Assembly: GCA_021229015.1 (NCBI GenBank)
Contig: CM037781.1
Location: 39,911,897 to 39,975,896 of the forward strand
DNA length: 64,000 nt
Direction: 5' to 3'
Source: Solen grandis
Taxonomy: Eukaryota; Mollusca; Bivalvia; Adapedonta; Solenidae
Each line of letters opens with the position of its first letter. Positions within the stretch are counted from its first letter, which is position 1. A program made the translations under genes and the position numbers. Of this stretch, positions 9,791 through 22,625 are shown piece by piece. The notes under the pieces were generated by a model that was not told the origin of the DNA, made no database searches, and saw only the letters and a program-made list of their open reading frames with translations.

Positions 9791-12700
9791 TTAAACAATC
9801 AGATTCTTCTCCTTTATTGCGAAGCAGAGGACGATGGCGAATGTAAACCCAATGATCTGTAATGAATATGAAATATATTTGTTATTTCGTTTACTCAATG
9901 TGGACATATCTCAGTTTATTTCTTAACTGGTTAGGTATTAGTCTGTCCTTGACCATCGTCGAATACACCCGGCTAAGTTATTCCGTTTCACTACATGAAT
10001 GATGATATCATGTCGGCCTATAGTTTACTGTCGCTGCGATAGTATTTCAGTCATTTAGTGACGTCCAGGTGGAGGAAGACCCCAAAATGCACAGATACAT
10101 CCGGGTAGAACCACCGACCTACCACAAGGCAGCTGGAAGGCTTCCTCACATGAAAATTCGAATGATACACGCAGTGAAGGGGCTGAGGGAGTGTTAAAGT
10201 CAGCATCTTTATCCTCACGGCCACGAAGGCCCGTCCTTAATTAACTGTATTTTTTAATGAACTTATTTAGAGACCCACTGCCAGTACAACCCATTAAGAC
10301 TCTAAGTGAAGATTCATAATGAACAATTTTTATGGTCTGTAACTGTGCTATAAACATAGCAGTCTGTATATCAAATGTTTATATCTTTCGGTCCGGTGAA
10401 AAGTTAACAAAGAACCATATCTCAAACAACACTGCTGGCTATAATTTACAATTGATTAATTAAAAAACTTACAAATCAAACACTTTGAAACAATATCCAT
10501 GGCATTTACAACTACTATATACTTTAATAAAGAGATATAATAATTTTCTATATATAGAGTATTTATGAAACTAGCTGATCCCATAGGGAATTCATCTTTC
10601 AAAAGATAAACTTCATTTTAGCAATTATGGTAGATGACTAAAAGGTGACTATTTGTGCCAAAAGGAAATAAAATTTAGTGTTTTTTTTATTATTATTTTT
10701 TTAATAAAAAGGAGTTGATTGCCATAGCAATCAGAGTTCTACATATTACAAGTTTATTTTAGCAATTTTTGTGAAGGATCATCCATGGATCATTCATGCC
10801 AAGCTTCATCAATTTCTTCCCTTTTGTCCAGAGGAGATATTGTTGACGACGGACAACGGGTGAGCATGAGCACGCTGTGCTCTGGTAAGCTAAAACAACA
10901 AATAACAAACAAACAACGGAAACACCATTTCGTCAAACAAATGTATATTTCATGATCATAAACGTATCCTAAATCATAAACTTTTGTAATCATTTACTTT
11001 TAAATAATAATTCGTTTTAAAAAAAATATATGTCTCAAAAAAAAAAAAAAAGACACGTAAGGGGCTCCGCAAACTGGGTATATAAGAACATAAAATCCAG
11101 GTTCTAAAAGTATATCAGATTTCCTACCTTTTTTTTCAATTGTGTCGCTCAAGATATATGGTGTATGAGTTATCAATATCTTGACAAAGGGTCATTGTTT
11201 ACTTTGACTGCAGGATAAAACATGTGTTGAATTTTATTCTATAATGAATTGGGACACCGCTTTAGTACGACTGATCAATGAATGGCCCAGGATATTGAAG
11301 ATCCAACATAGATATCCACGGAATACACAAATCGTGGGGTGAGAAACTAGGCTAAGTGCATATAAATATATAAGCACTTAGCTTAGTTTCATTTTCACCC
11401 CTCGAAATGAAGTATCGTATTATTACCCAATACAACACAAGCCTTCCATTTTGAATTGTTTACTACAATATAAACCGCTTGAATTATGAAGTTATCAACA
11501 GGTAACTTCTGTTATATATTGTGTAATATGCAATGTTTATGAAAGAAATGTCTCTCTTTTTTTTTTATTTTACCCATCATAATTATTTATGTATATTCTA
11601 TGATATAAATCACTTAAAGAAATGACATATTTGATACTAAATGCAAAATCTGTTCACCACAACATATAAATAGTTAATAACATAAATGCATAAAATCACT
11701 ATTAAAAAATACAATTTATTAGATATCAACCACGTGTTATCTTGAGAATGATAAACTTATTTATTTTACGTCGATTGGGAAACCAAGTTCTTACAAGTTT
11801 TACTAATTTACTAATAACGGTTCCTGGGTTGGACCAGTACTTTGTGTCTGGGAAGATCATAAAAATCCTTGATCCAACAGGATTGAACCCAATAACCTTC
11901 GGATCCGCAGTCCAACAGGTTTGAACCCATAACCTTCGGATCCGCAGTCAGTTACCACTGGACCACGGCACCTTCCCTAGGGTACTTACAATTGTATATT
12001 CCTATATATCTATATACAGCTTAGGCCTAAAACCTGACCTGTCTTTATCGACCAGCGATGAGGAGCGGACTGCTTATAGCAGGTGCTTGCTAAATGGATG
12101 TTAAATGTAGGATCTCTTTCCTTATTAAAATTCCTCCCCTTTCCTCATCTTCTTCATCAAAAGTAATCAGTAGGTCTCCAACTAACATAAGCAGTTTTAC
12201 TCTCACATCAAATAATAACTTCTTGTTATTATATTATAAATTCAGCTCAAGACGTTTTCCCATATATCCATTCTTACAAATTATGTGTTTTTAGGGGAAG
12301 AACACTGTAATCCATGCTTTCGTTTACGTCCTATCTGCTTGAATGTTATATACTAATCAAGACTTTTGTTTAGAATTTTTAAGTTGACTGCTAACAACTG
12401 GTTTGACTAGTATTCTTTCTTTCTTTTTTAAAAACAACATGAACAACAGCAAACCACAACGGCAACAACAAGCAAAACTTACCTCTACCACCAAGAGTAA
12501 TATGAGAAACACGATAATGGGAACTTGATACTTGTCCAAAGCATTTTCTAAAGCTTCATAGCAACCCTGGAACAACATGGAGATATTTTAGTACGGTCTT
12601 ATCATTAAATTACATGAAAATTTGGAATGATCGCAACTTTTACTATTTCTAACTATTCCCCTCCCCGCTTATTTTAACTTATATTTTACTGCCAAAACTA

Positions 12701-15700
12701 CTACTTCTACCACTACTGTTACTTCTTCTGTTTCTTCGTCTACTACCGTTGCTTATTCTAGTACTACTAGAAGAAGAAGAAAGAAAGAAAGATGATGGTG
12801 ATAATGCTAATGATGATGATAAAAGTCGTGACAATGATGGTTATGGTGGTGACGGATGATGATGATGATGATGATAATAATGGTCGTGACGCTGGCGATA
12901 TGCTGATCCTGATGATGATGATGATGTCAATCAAAGGGTATGATTAGTAGCAGGAGGGTCGAAGAAGAAAAGGAGGATGTAAGGGAAGAACTCACATCGA
13001 CATAATGGTCATTCAACGTCTGCTGACAGGCGGTATCCGCACCGCGGGTCTTGTAGTTGTTCTTGTTGGCGCCTTTACAACAACTTTGCGGGACTTTGTC
13101 GTTCGTGTCCGTTCGACCGTTCCACCATCTTGAGTTTTGAAACTCATTGTCGTTGTTTGAAGAAGAAATTGGGTCAACACCGCAACATTCAAGCTGCAAA
13201 ATGTTGACAGATTTGGTTGTTGTAATGTTGTTAGTTACAAAATCCTACAAAATTCGAATGCTTAGTACAGTATGTCGGAGATAAATTCGACCGAATTTTC
13301 TCTTTTAACTTATAATGGGTCCTAATTCACCAATCTCATGAGTCAACGTCAAAATTCTATAAGCTGAAGAAGAGTGAAATACGAAAGCATGAAGGAGAAG
13401 CTGAAATATAAAAATGATGTAACCAGAAAGATATAATGCAACCTAAATATTTAAGAACGTTTTTAAAATTCTCATTGATTTTAAGTAGAATTGTAGAGAA
13501 AAGCCCGATTTTAAGATTAATTAAGGATATATTAAAAGTATATTTGCCAATTTTTGAAGGTCTAAAAAGTCACATTTTAGTGTTTTTATACAAATTTGCC
13601 TAAAATTCCAATAAAGAAGCAGTTTAAGTTAAGAAACAAACACGGTGAATTATGTTATTTTACATTTTCAGAAAGCCTTTTATAATTCCATGATAGCTGG
13701 ATTACCTTAACATAAATACAGCAATACATGGAAGCGGTATCACACCATAGACAAGTGGCATGATACCACACTTAGGTCAGCTGTCTTTGAACTGCCATTT
13801 TTATGATTATGCTAAGCTCCAGCCAATTCCGGCTGATTAAGAACATATATATAAAGTGCTGCAAACCCCTAAGAACATTAAATCCCAGCCAACGGATGCG
13901 TCCACTGTAGAGTCTACCCCTTCATATGTCAGCAATACGCCATCCATTTCATTTTTGATACTGTTTTCGATCTAAAATAAATAAACAAATAAAAGCAAAC
14001 GTAAACAAAAGCAGACAATTTCACTACAGTTATGTTTATAAAAAAGTTGCCGATTTTAAGACGACAACAACAACAACATTTTACATATTCTGTGCAATCA
14101 TTGATTGGTTTGGAACTGATTTCCGCTGATTTCTAGAATGTTTTTATCCACAAGCATCATTGTATGGTTCTCACGTTTCTAGAGCATGAATCCTTAATAC
14201 ATTTAGTATAATTTAACCCAATTAAATTTATATCAGCGAAAACTATTCATTTTACGTTAGCCTATTTTATTTTTCATTTGATTGATTGATTGATAGGTTG
14301 ATTGATTTGATTATCTGTCTAAATAAATAATTGATTGATTTATTGATTGATTTACTGAATAATATATCATTTAATGTATTAATTAACTGATTTGACAACA
14401 ACTACAACCTACCTCTGTGTTAAGGGCGAACCACAATGCAATGGAAACTATTTGCGCCGTTATGATTGTTCCAACAATTACAGCGTACTGAAATCAAAAA
14501 CAGTTTGCAATAAAACACGATTAAAGGTAATCCATCCATCAATAAATCATAATCATGGTTCTTCAAATGTTTATAAAGATTTCAGTGCAGATGCAAGCAT
14601 CCGTTGACTGGGAGTTACAGTTTTTTTCTGTAAAGGCTTGCATTTACTATAAAAATCCCATGATCATTTGATGGACCATGATCATAATCTAATGATGGAG
14701 GGATTACCTTAAGGTTGAACAAATCTAATACATCATCTTTTGCTAACTTTAGTTCAGAGTGGAAGTGCATAGTGAGTCATTTAAAATTCGAATTACTTTA
14801 TGACTAGACTTGACTTGACTTGACATGACTATTTGAGTTTACCGTCGCTTCGACAGTATTTCAGTCATATAGCGACGTCCAGCTAATTACAGGTGGAGGA
14901 AAACCCCGAATGCACGGAGGCATCCGGGTAGAACCACCGACCTACCGCAAGCCAGCTGGAAGGCTTCCTCACATGAAAATCCGAATGACCCTGCCAGGAT
15001 TCGAACCCATGCGGTGAGGGGCTGAGTGAGTGTTAAAGCCACGGAGGCCCCCGAATTACTTTATATCTTAACGGTTAAATGTGTTTATACTTTGCTTAAA
15101 TGTAGCTTAGTGGTCAAAGATAACTTTGATAAAAACAAAGAATGTTGTCCCAGGTATAGAGAACACATACTTTAGTGGAAACCCTGATTTAATACCTTTC
15201 ACTTGAATTTACTTACAATGAATCAATTATTAATTGAGGAGTTAAGGAAACAATGTATCTACATAATTAATAATAATCATTTATTTATAGTATATAACGC
15301 ATCTTTTTTACGTCTAAATTGCAGCTAGCTGGTTAGTGATCGATTTGTATAGTTCAAATATTCATTCGAGATCGGGTCCTCGGAGTTTTCAACTTACAAT
15401 GACCAGGAGGAAACGTTTCTCCAAGCAGGCGCCGAGCGCTCCCAGCACGGACAAAATCATGATGAAGATGCCAATAACGATGGCCAAGATGGACAAAGCT
15501 TGAAGGAGGTTTCCGAGATACAGTGACCCGCCTAAGTTGATCTCGTTCAGCGTGGCAATGACTTCACTTGTATGCAAAGTGTCGTTGTCTACCCTCATCA
15601 CGATGCCAATGATCAGAAGCCCCAGACCGAAGAGCTGAAGAAAACAGAGACAGTCAAGCGCACTATGCGCCAAGAGACGTCGACAGGATTAACATGAAAT

Positions 15701-18700
15701 AGCAATAATTCTAAGCCCAGCGTTTCTGAAGTTATTGAAGCAGTCATATAACGACAAAACTCCATGCGTTGTTGCTACTCGCTCTTTGTTTGTTACATAA
15801 TAATCCGGAGTTAGGGTCGTGAACCTTTCATTCATAAAGTTGCATACCTAAGTAGGTCATGTTCTTTCTTCAGTACTAGTAAACTGATGTATACATTCTA
15901 TATGTTGTTGTGTATGTGTAGAAATTGACAAGATATTTGATTATTTAAGATACTAGAATGTTTGCCTTTCTATTTCAAAGATAAGAAATGCTCTGGGAGG
16001 AACTTAACTCGCCATAATGCAAAATTACGTGTGGACTATGTTTAGTTCAGTTACATACATACGGAGCGCTACTTTTTTTTTTACAGGAATAGATCTTCGT
16101 GTATGTAAAATGGGTTGCTGTTCTGAAATGTCACAGATATTTTGTTCACGCTTAAAATAGATGTTTCTAGTGCAAAATAATGGTAAACAAGCAATAATAC
16201 AACAAGTTTTAACCTACCAAAAGTTCCTTTCAGTGCATTTCTTAACTTTGAGATGTAGAGTGAAAGCTGATTTAGATTTAACCAAAGGGCTCGAGACGTT
16301 ACAAAAATTTCTGGCGAAAGTCACTCTGTAAATAAGTTCATGTTATCTGGGAAATAAATAATATTTTCATATTTTCCATCTATGGCATACCTTCACATGT
16401 CATAGCACATCTATGCATACATTCTCATCATATATACCGCATTTGAAAGATCCAATTTTTAAATTTAGCTCTACTGCGAGGCCAGGGCCCCTTTTTGTTG
16501 AATTTGGGGCCGGTTATGGGCCCCATTCCCCTCTAAATCATATACTGTTTTTCAGTGAAAAATTCCCCCATGAAACAAGTAAATAAATACCACGAAGCTA
16601 CAATAACATTACCTTTGTATTCACATCTCTGTAAGTACTTAATAATAAATGTATCTTAGATAAAAAGTTTGATAGAAAGTTAGTGACGGTTGCATAAAAA
16701 AATGTAGATCTACACGTATTTTAATATAAAATTAGATGTTTCAATGTCAGTCTTATTTTTTTATACTCACACTGAAAAATCATCCTCACCCCCAACAAAG
16801 ATACAGTGTGAAAAGTTCATTCTGTCATGGCCCCGGTCCCAGTCCCCCGAAGTGAGAGAGGGCCCTGGAGGCTGTTAAATTCCACAGAGCTTGTTCCCGG
16901 TAATCTGATATGTTTATCTTTCTGCGACCGACTGAGAAGGTACCTGCTTTTCTATAACGTCGGCGGTGCGGGAGCGAGGAGTTGCTTTCTTGCTCCATAA
17001 TAATATATCGCCGCCCTGGGCCTGCGTTAATTATTTTAACTTCCAAATCTAGCAGCAACATATTATCAGTCTATTAAGTATGAAGAACGACCCAAGTAAA
17101 ACACTAGAGTGAACTCAAGCATTGTAACCTGACGCCCTGCCATAAACAGACACCTAGTGACAGGTAATGGGAGAGCAGACATGTATATCTTCACTCCAAA
17201 TTAAGGTCATGAACCCAAGGGTTGTTACGAAACGCGTGTAATGAGTGAGTAAAATTATGAATGAAGGCGTCTTTCCCTGCAATTTCAAGTGTAATCCCTA
17301 CATAAATTATTTTGGCGTTTCTTGCACTTGATAGGATGTGGGCGTAACAGAAAACTTGCACGTCATCAAAAAGCAAAAATGGCCAATAAAATGGCGGATC
17401 GAGGTATTACATGTGGACTAAGACCACAATTACCTGCCCTTGGTTACCCTGTATCCGGATGTGCCTACACAGAAAATAGTGACCCTATTTAATGCTGAAT
17501 TAAGGTGAGTTTTTGACTGAAAGACATGCAATAAAGGATCAAATTCTATAGAACACAGTTAAAATAGTCATAAAATGCCCAATTTAGAGGCCTTATTGCA
17601 CCACAACCTTAAAATTTGAGCATTACTGAGAGGGGAATTTTTGAGAAAATTGGTGTGAAATGGCCGACCGGTGCACTAAATTCATACGTATGTTATTTAA
17701 GCTTAAATAGGTCAAAAAGTAGTCGGGTGACCCCATGTTTAAAATGTACAGAATTATTTCTCTTGAATAGATCTATCTAATGAGGGTAAGTTTGGATGTC
17801 AATTTCCCTTATAGAAATTGTCATTTGCATATATGCTTATATAGAACATATAGTAAAATTAATTGTGGTCTTAGTCCATGTACGCTGGTCCCCGTCTCAT
17901 CGTAAGAATTCAGAATGACACATAGTACTGAGCGGGCAAACGTATTTTCAGGTGCTAGTCCGGAAAGTAGCGAAAAACGGCTATAGATGTTCCTTCCAAT
18001 AAGGGTTAACAAACAATAATACATTATAAGCGGTTACGGTTATGATTTAAACGTCTGTGTAACATATTCCACTCGTATTCGTTAGTGCAGAATCGCATTG
18101 CATGAATCCGCACAAAGCGCGGAGAGGTACATTTAAGCTTGCCGTAGAAAATATGCAAATCAGCGACGCCTGTATTCGTTTTCCAGCATAAGACGGCTGC
18201 ACCGTCTAAAAACTATTTAACTATATAATAGGATAATGTCCGAAGATATCCGAACAATAAGGGAACTGCAGCAAGTCGGGATTTTGTTATCGATGTCAAT
18301 ACAACGAACACGTAATCATAATCACGAAACCCTTCACGGTTCACAGGAGATCACTTATTTGTTCCAGACAGTTGACGAGCTAGAACTTTATATCTTCTAT
18401 ACCAATCAAAACCTTAACAGTTAATTACCACATTTATAAATGTGAATGAGATTTAAACAGATGTACAATATATAAAATGACAAGGGACACCTGTACCTCT
18501 GTTGCCAACTAATAGCGAGCACCTAGACAGAGCCTATAAAGGAGGTGCCATCGGTAAGGAACTTGAGAACATTAATATTGAGACCAATTTACAACTGGAG
18601 ACAGAAGGCATATCGCTTATAAAAATATTAAATTTTGTCGATGTCACCGATGGTGGTGTTACTGTGGCGACGGTGGAAGAAACCGAAGGACCCTAAGAAA

Positions 18701-19924
18701 ACCAAGATGTTTCGTCTCCTTTAGCTTTTAGACATGCTGTATCAAATAACAAACTCTGAAGTTAGGAATAAGGTAAACTATATTTGTGGTACCCATTGGT
18801 AATCATCGAATACCACCGTGCTCGTTTTTATGCTAAGTTTTTATATCCATGGTAACCGTTTCGAATAAATAGCTAAAATATATTATCTTGTTAAAAAGAA
18901 AAAAAAAGAAGTTTATTTGTTTGGTTGTTGGATTTAACGTCCCACCGACAGTATTTAAGTCATTTAGAGACGATGCTGACTTGAGACAGATATAGTGCTG
19001 CCACACTGCAGTATCACGCCGTAGACATTATCCTGACACCGGGCCAACCAGTCCTGCTACTACCCTTATATGCTTAGCACCAAGCAAGGGAGCTATAACA
19101 GTACCGTTTTTTACGACTTTGGTATGTCGCGGCTGGGGGTCGAACCCACGATCTCCCGCACCCGAAGCAGACACTCTAACCACTCGGCCACGGGGGACGG
19201 TAAAAAGAAAAAAAGTAAACATTACAAATAGAAGACACACAAACTAACAGTTGATTCATGATAGTTCAATTTATATGAAGGAATGCTTAAAATACCCCCA
19301 GGTTCTTCATTTTTACAGAAATGGACGAAAACCTATAGAATTTTTGGAAAAGGGATTTATTTTTTATTTTTTTTTTTATTTTTTTTTACAAAAACTCTTC
19401 TGTAGATTCTTTTGCTTGATCAAAACAATGAAAAAAAGAAGGTCACCGAGTTCATATCCGAGCTACTGAACTGTTTCTATGGTAACTGTCTAATGCTAAA
19501 CAAGAAAAAAAAGTTTAAAATCTATTAAACATATTTAATTCATTTCAAATTTAACGATTTGAAAAGGAGATGTTATAAAAACAAGCAGATGTGTTATACT
19601 CGCGAAACAACCCTTAAAGCGTACTTGTGATGGCATTGTGAAAGCTTATATCCAAACATTTGAAATATCCGAAATATATTTCACTTAACATGTCCAAGAC
19701 AATGCGATGGTAAACTGTAACATACGCCATTTGATATTGATAAGACCTTTGTTTAATAGGTCTTTGATATCAATTAATAAAATAAAATATTCATCATCGC
19801 AATCACTACTACCACCACCATCATCATCGACGTCGTCGTTGTCATAGCAACTACTCACCATGAAGAGAATATTCATAATGATCAGAATAACCTTCCCGAA
19901 TTTCCCTGCTCCTCTCAGACACAT
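9791..19924 (-). CDS. Tetraspanin, seven coding exons
   Basis: Exons, in transcription order: 19924-19859, 15634-15398, 14487-14413, 13971-13867, 13193-12996, 12566-12483, 9856-9791. All are phase 0 and sum to 276 residues plus stop. TM1 is about residues 12-35, TM2 67-92, TM3 98-120, TM4 241-269. The large loop (121-238) has the CCG motif at 164-166, CC at 199-200, Cys217 and Cys229, six cysteines in all, as expected of the family. Exon 3 is 75 bp, a size common for the TM3 exon. The tail is very short (KEKNLIV). An in-frame ATG at 19936 would add four residues. The exon 4 donor (GTTTGC) is weak; the others are strong. Tetraspanins are plasma or endosomal membrane organisers that bind partner receptors; the subfamily is not determined. 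Reading through the exon 6 donor gives an alternative cysteine-rich tail, less likely. Confidence 0.9.
10022..10229 (-). mobile_element. tRNA-derived SINE, family A, degraded
   Basis: Shares the body ACGTCCAGGTGGAGGAAGAC, CATCCGGGTAGAACCACCGA and CTTCCTCACATGAAAATTCG with copies at 14802, 22495 and 25622. The B-box part is deleted. It lies in the last tetraspanin intron. Confidence 0.8.
11336..11404. repeat. Hairpin repeat, copy 2
   Basis: Same architecture and identical 14-nt loop (11360-11373) as 7725-7797. The stem core is CTAAGTGC / GCACTTAG with several mismatches further out. It lies in the last tetraspanin intron. Confidence 0.8.
11766..11985 (-). mobile_element. tRNA-derived SINE, family C
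   Basis: The body has GGACCAGTACTTTGTGTCTG; the tRNA-like head at the right end gives, on the minus strand, TGGTCCAGTGGTAACTGA (A box) and GGTTCAAACC (B box). A short CAGGTTTGAACCCATAACC-like segment is doubled. Other copies: 32128, 49345, 52495, 62268, 62940. Confidence 0.75.
13738..13790 (-). mobile_element. SINE family B fragment
   Basis: Short match (GCGGTATCACACCATAGACA) to the internal region of family B copies at 18910 and 33265. Confidence 0.45.
14802..15051 (-). mobile_element. tRNA-derived SINE, family A, full length
   Basis: Flanked by 13-bp direct repeats CGAATTACTTTAT at 14789-14801 and 15052-15064. The minus-strand head has a B box (GGTTCGAATCC); the 3' tail is (AAGTC)n. It sits in tetraspanin intron 2. 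Confidence 0.88.
17408..17882. mobile_element. MITE-like element with 23-25-bp terminal inverted repeats
   Basis: Left terminus TACATGTGGACTAAGACCAC; right terminus is its complement apart from a 2-nt gap (TGGTCTTAGTCCATGTA at 17866-17882). The interior is ~425 bp with no ORF of interest. Inside tetraspanin intron 1. Confidence 0.6.
18910..19200 (-). mobile_element. tRNA-derived SINE, family B, full length
   Basis: The minus-strand head reads GTGGCCGAGTGGTTAGAG (A box) and GGGTTCGACCCC (B box). The tail ends with GGTGGGACGTTAAATCCAAC. A-rich direct repeats of about 15 bp (TAAAAAGAAAAAAAG) flank it at about 18892 and 19201. Other copies: 33265, 38910, 55530. Confidence 0.88.
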
Positions 19925-21566
19925 GATGAATAACAAGCTCGTTCTTCAATCCTTGAATAAATCTGTAAATAGTTTATAAAACCCAACAACTAAAGACAAT
20001 CGACGTATACTATTTTCCTGGCCTATATGACAAACTGAATACCTTTGTTAAATCTATAATTGATATATTTAGACAAGTCGTAATAGAGGCCGCAAAGCAG
20101 AGTAAATATCAACTCCTTTTAATTTGAACAGGTAAAATCTATAACTGTGCTGATCATGTACGATGCGTGCTGCCACTCCGTTGGTTCACGCACATGAATG
20201 CTTTGTTAAGGACATAAAAAAATCGATTGTTGACATTTTTGAAGCATACTATTGAAAAAGTGTTATTTGAACGCATGTCATTGACCGATTAAGTAGGACA
20301 AACTGAAATAAAATTTATATTTTAAATCACAGTGCTATGCTTCGTGTATTTAGCATCAGACGTATGTTTCTTATGAATACAGAGGGAATAGCTGTATGAT
20401 TTTCTGGACGGTATTCAATACTGTATATGCATTACTATTATTAAGTACTGTATATATATTAGTATGTCCAATTAAAATGGGTTTTCACTTCCGTTGGCGC
20501 ATGTGCAAATTAGTATTGCAGTCGAATGTTAAGCTGTGATTGTAATAATTTTCAGTGACTGATATTTCGGCCGTTAGGCCGTTTATTTACACCCTGACTT
20601 CCTGTGAAACACACATTAGCGGAATAAATTTAGGCTTTTCATTGGTTATTATATACTTTGCTAAATTCCCATTTGTCATTGTAAAATTAGTCAAAAGCAA
20701 AGAAAGGAGTTGCGGAAACGAGTTCTTTAGATCTCTGTGTGTTTTAAAAGTTGAAGTTTTCCTCCCCTGCGAACGATTTGTCCCGAATAGTAAGACACTG
20801 CACCTATTTAAGGTAAACTGAAAGGGTAGAAGGCTAAAAAATAGGAAACACATAGATTTCGGAATTGATTTTTCGACCCTGACAGATCCTATATTCAACA
20901 AAAACGTAACATCCGGTTTCGTTTTGTAGCCCGCGAAACGAAGTCTAATGCGCAGATGTTTTAAGGCTGCAATTTTAAGTGTCTACCAAGATTGTTCAAA
21001 TTATTTGGATCCGTGGTATTTCAAAGAGCTGCACTGACACAGGAATTACACAACTATTAAACCAACAACAATATATATATCATGTTAAATCACCTAGACA
21101 CTAATCATCAAGCTGGTTACCACGGCCGAGTATCTTTTTTAAAGATATTTCTTGATTTCTATATGCTTGTTTGGGGGTATTAAATACGTGATTTATTTTT
21201 GTTTTAAATAGTTTCCAGTATAGTAAGTAAGTAAGTAAGTATTTTTTTTTATTATAGTGACATGTGTTACAAGTAATGTGATACAATACATACAAAGATT
21301 ATACAAATTAACACCCGGCCCCATGGTTCATGTTTGTATTTTAATGATGTTTTTATACATATAGGTCATGACCTCCTTTTCGATTGATCTTGTAATTATA
21401 CATAAAGTGTGGAATAAGTAATGCGTAACGTTTATATTGGTAATATGTAACCGTGATATAAAGAACTCTTGGTGTAGTTAATACAGTAAAATTGTCTGTG
21501 TAGTGCTGGTGTTTTGATACACTAATTACCTATAAATAGCCTCATTTGCACTTCATTTTCACGCTT

Positions 21567-21786
21567 GTAGAATTAGCTCAATCGGTAAGAGTGTCGACTT
21601 TTACTTTTTTTCCCATCACGAGGTCATGAGTTCTATTCCATCTGGGACCTCTTTTTTAATTCTTATTTTTGGGCAATGCTTGAGTTATATTTGTATAATT
21701 TGTTTCAGGTACTAGTTTTAAACATCCATTATTTTGCTTTTGTTAATTTGTATTTACTTTCTTTTGATTTAAACATAAACATAAAT

Positions 21787-21821
<35 letters not shown>
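21567..21821 (+). mobile_element. tRNA-like retroposon with 34-nt poly(A) tail
   Basis: The head TAGCTCAATCGGTAAGA resembles a tRNA A box; GGTCATGAGTTCTATTCC resembles a B box. About 140 bp of unrelated sequence then ends in a run of A from 21788 to 21821. The poly(A) tail suggests an L1-type partner rather than the LINE in this window. Confidence 0.6.
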
Positions 21822-21825
<4 letters not shown>

Positions 21826-21831
<6 letters not shown>

Positions 21832-21876
21832 TCGACCTTTCTATGTCTTGATAATATATGGAGAGGTCGATTTTTT
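21826..21876. repeat. 13-bp stem hairpin next to the poly(A)
   Basis: AAAAAATCGACCT at 21826-21838 pairs with AGGTCGATTTTTT at 21864-21876, loop 25 nt. Confidence 0.7.
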
Positions 21877-22494
21877 TAAATTCTTAATCTTAGGAAAACC
21901 AACCACTCCAGTGATTTTTTTTACCCATGCATTCTTCATCTTGGATGTAATGTTTTCGCTGTCAGGATTCAAAGTTTAAATTTCATTGCATCCACAAGAT
22001 GCATAAAATATATGGAAAATGCTACTGAATTTGGAGTCATATTTTTTAAGAATAGTGCATCGTGCAGAGGAAATAATAACTGCCTCTCTATTATATATAA
22101 ATAGGCCTAATATAAAGAGAGGTCATTTTTAATGAAGTTCCTGTGCATAGAGGTTATATTATAAGGTCAAAATTAGAAAAGAGAAAAAAAAAGGGATACT
22201 ATGGTTATTATAAGCCGTCCATTAAAACATTTTGTTTTAATCTTCTCTTGTTATGAATACAGAGGGAATGAGATAATTATCATGCTTATTTGTATTTTCA
22301 ACAAACAAAATTTGCCCTGTTTAATTCTTACGTATCAAACGTTTCCAGTATTTATAAAACGCTTAGGTTCTCACTGGTATATATACTTTGTTACAATCAT
22401 ATCGTTAAAATTACATTCAATTAACTGAACTTATATTTATTGCTCATAAAAATTAAGACAGGATAGACTTCTTGTTTCATATATACTAACCTTT

Positions 22495-22625
22495 AGACTT
22501 GACTTGACTATTTGAGTTTACCGTCGCTTCAACAGTATTTCAGTCATATAGCGACGTCCAGTTAATTACAGGTGGAGGAAGACCCCGAATGCACGGAGGC
22601 ATCCGGGTAGAACCACCAACCTACA
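22495..22625 (-). mobile_element. SINE family A, 5'-truncated
   Basis: Tail (GACTT)n and body to CGGGTAGAACCACCAACCTA; the tRNA-like head is absent. Imperfect short direct repeats (ACCTTTAGA / ACCTTTTAGA) flank it. Confidence 0.8.

Noticed and set aside
10790..10993. Minus-strand frame as last tetraspanin exon
   Set aside because: In the required phase it gives no membrane sequence, and 9791-9856 does.
12357..12482. Read-through of tetraspanin exon 6 into a cysteine-rich tail
   Set aside because: A strong GTAAGT donor and a phase-matched last exon at 9791-9856 complete TM4 better.
16825..17061. Locally GC-rich 78-codon minus-strand frame
   Set aside because: No splice partners in phase, no motif, sits in tetraspanin intron 1; may be an old repeat.
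18236..18696. Two short plus-strand frames (62 and 64 codons)
   Set aside because: Length is within chance for this composition; no motif or partner exons.
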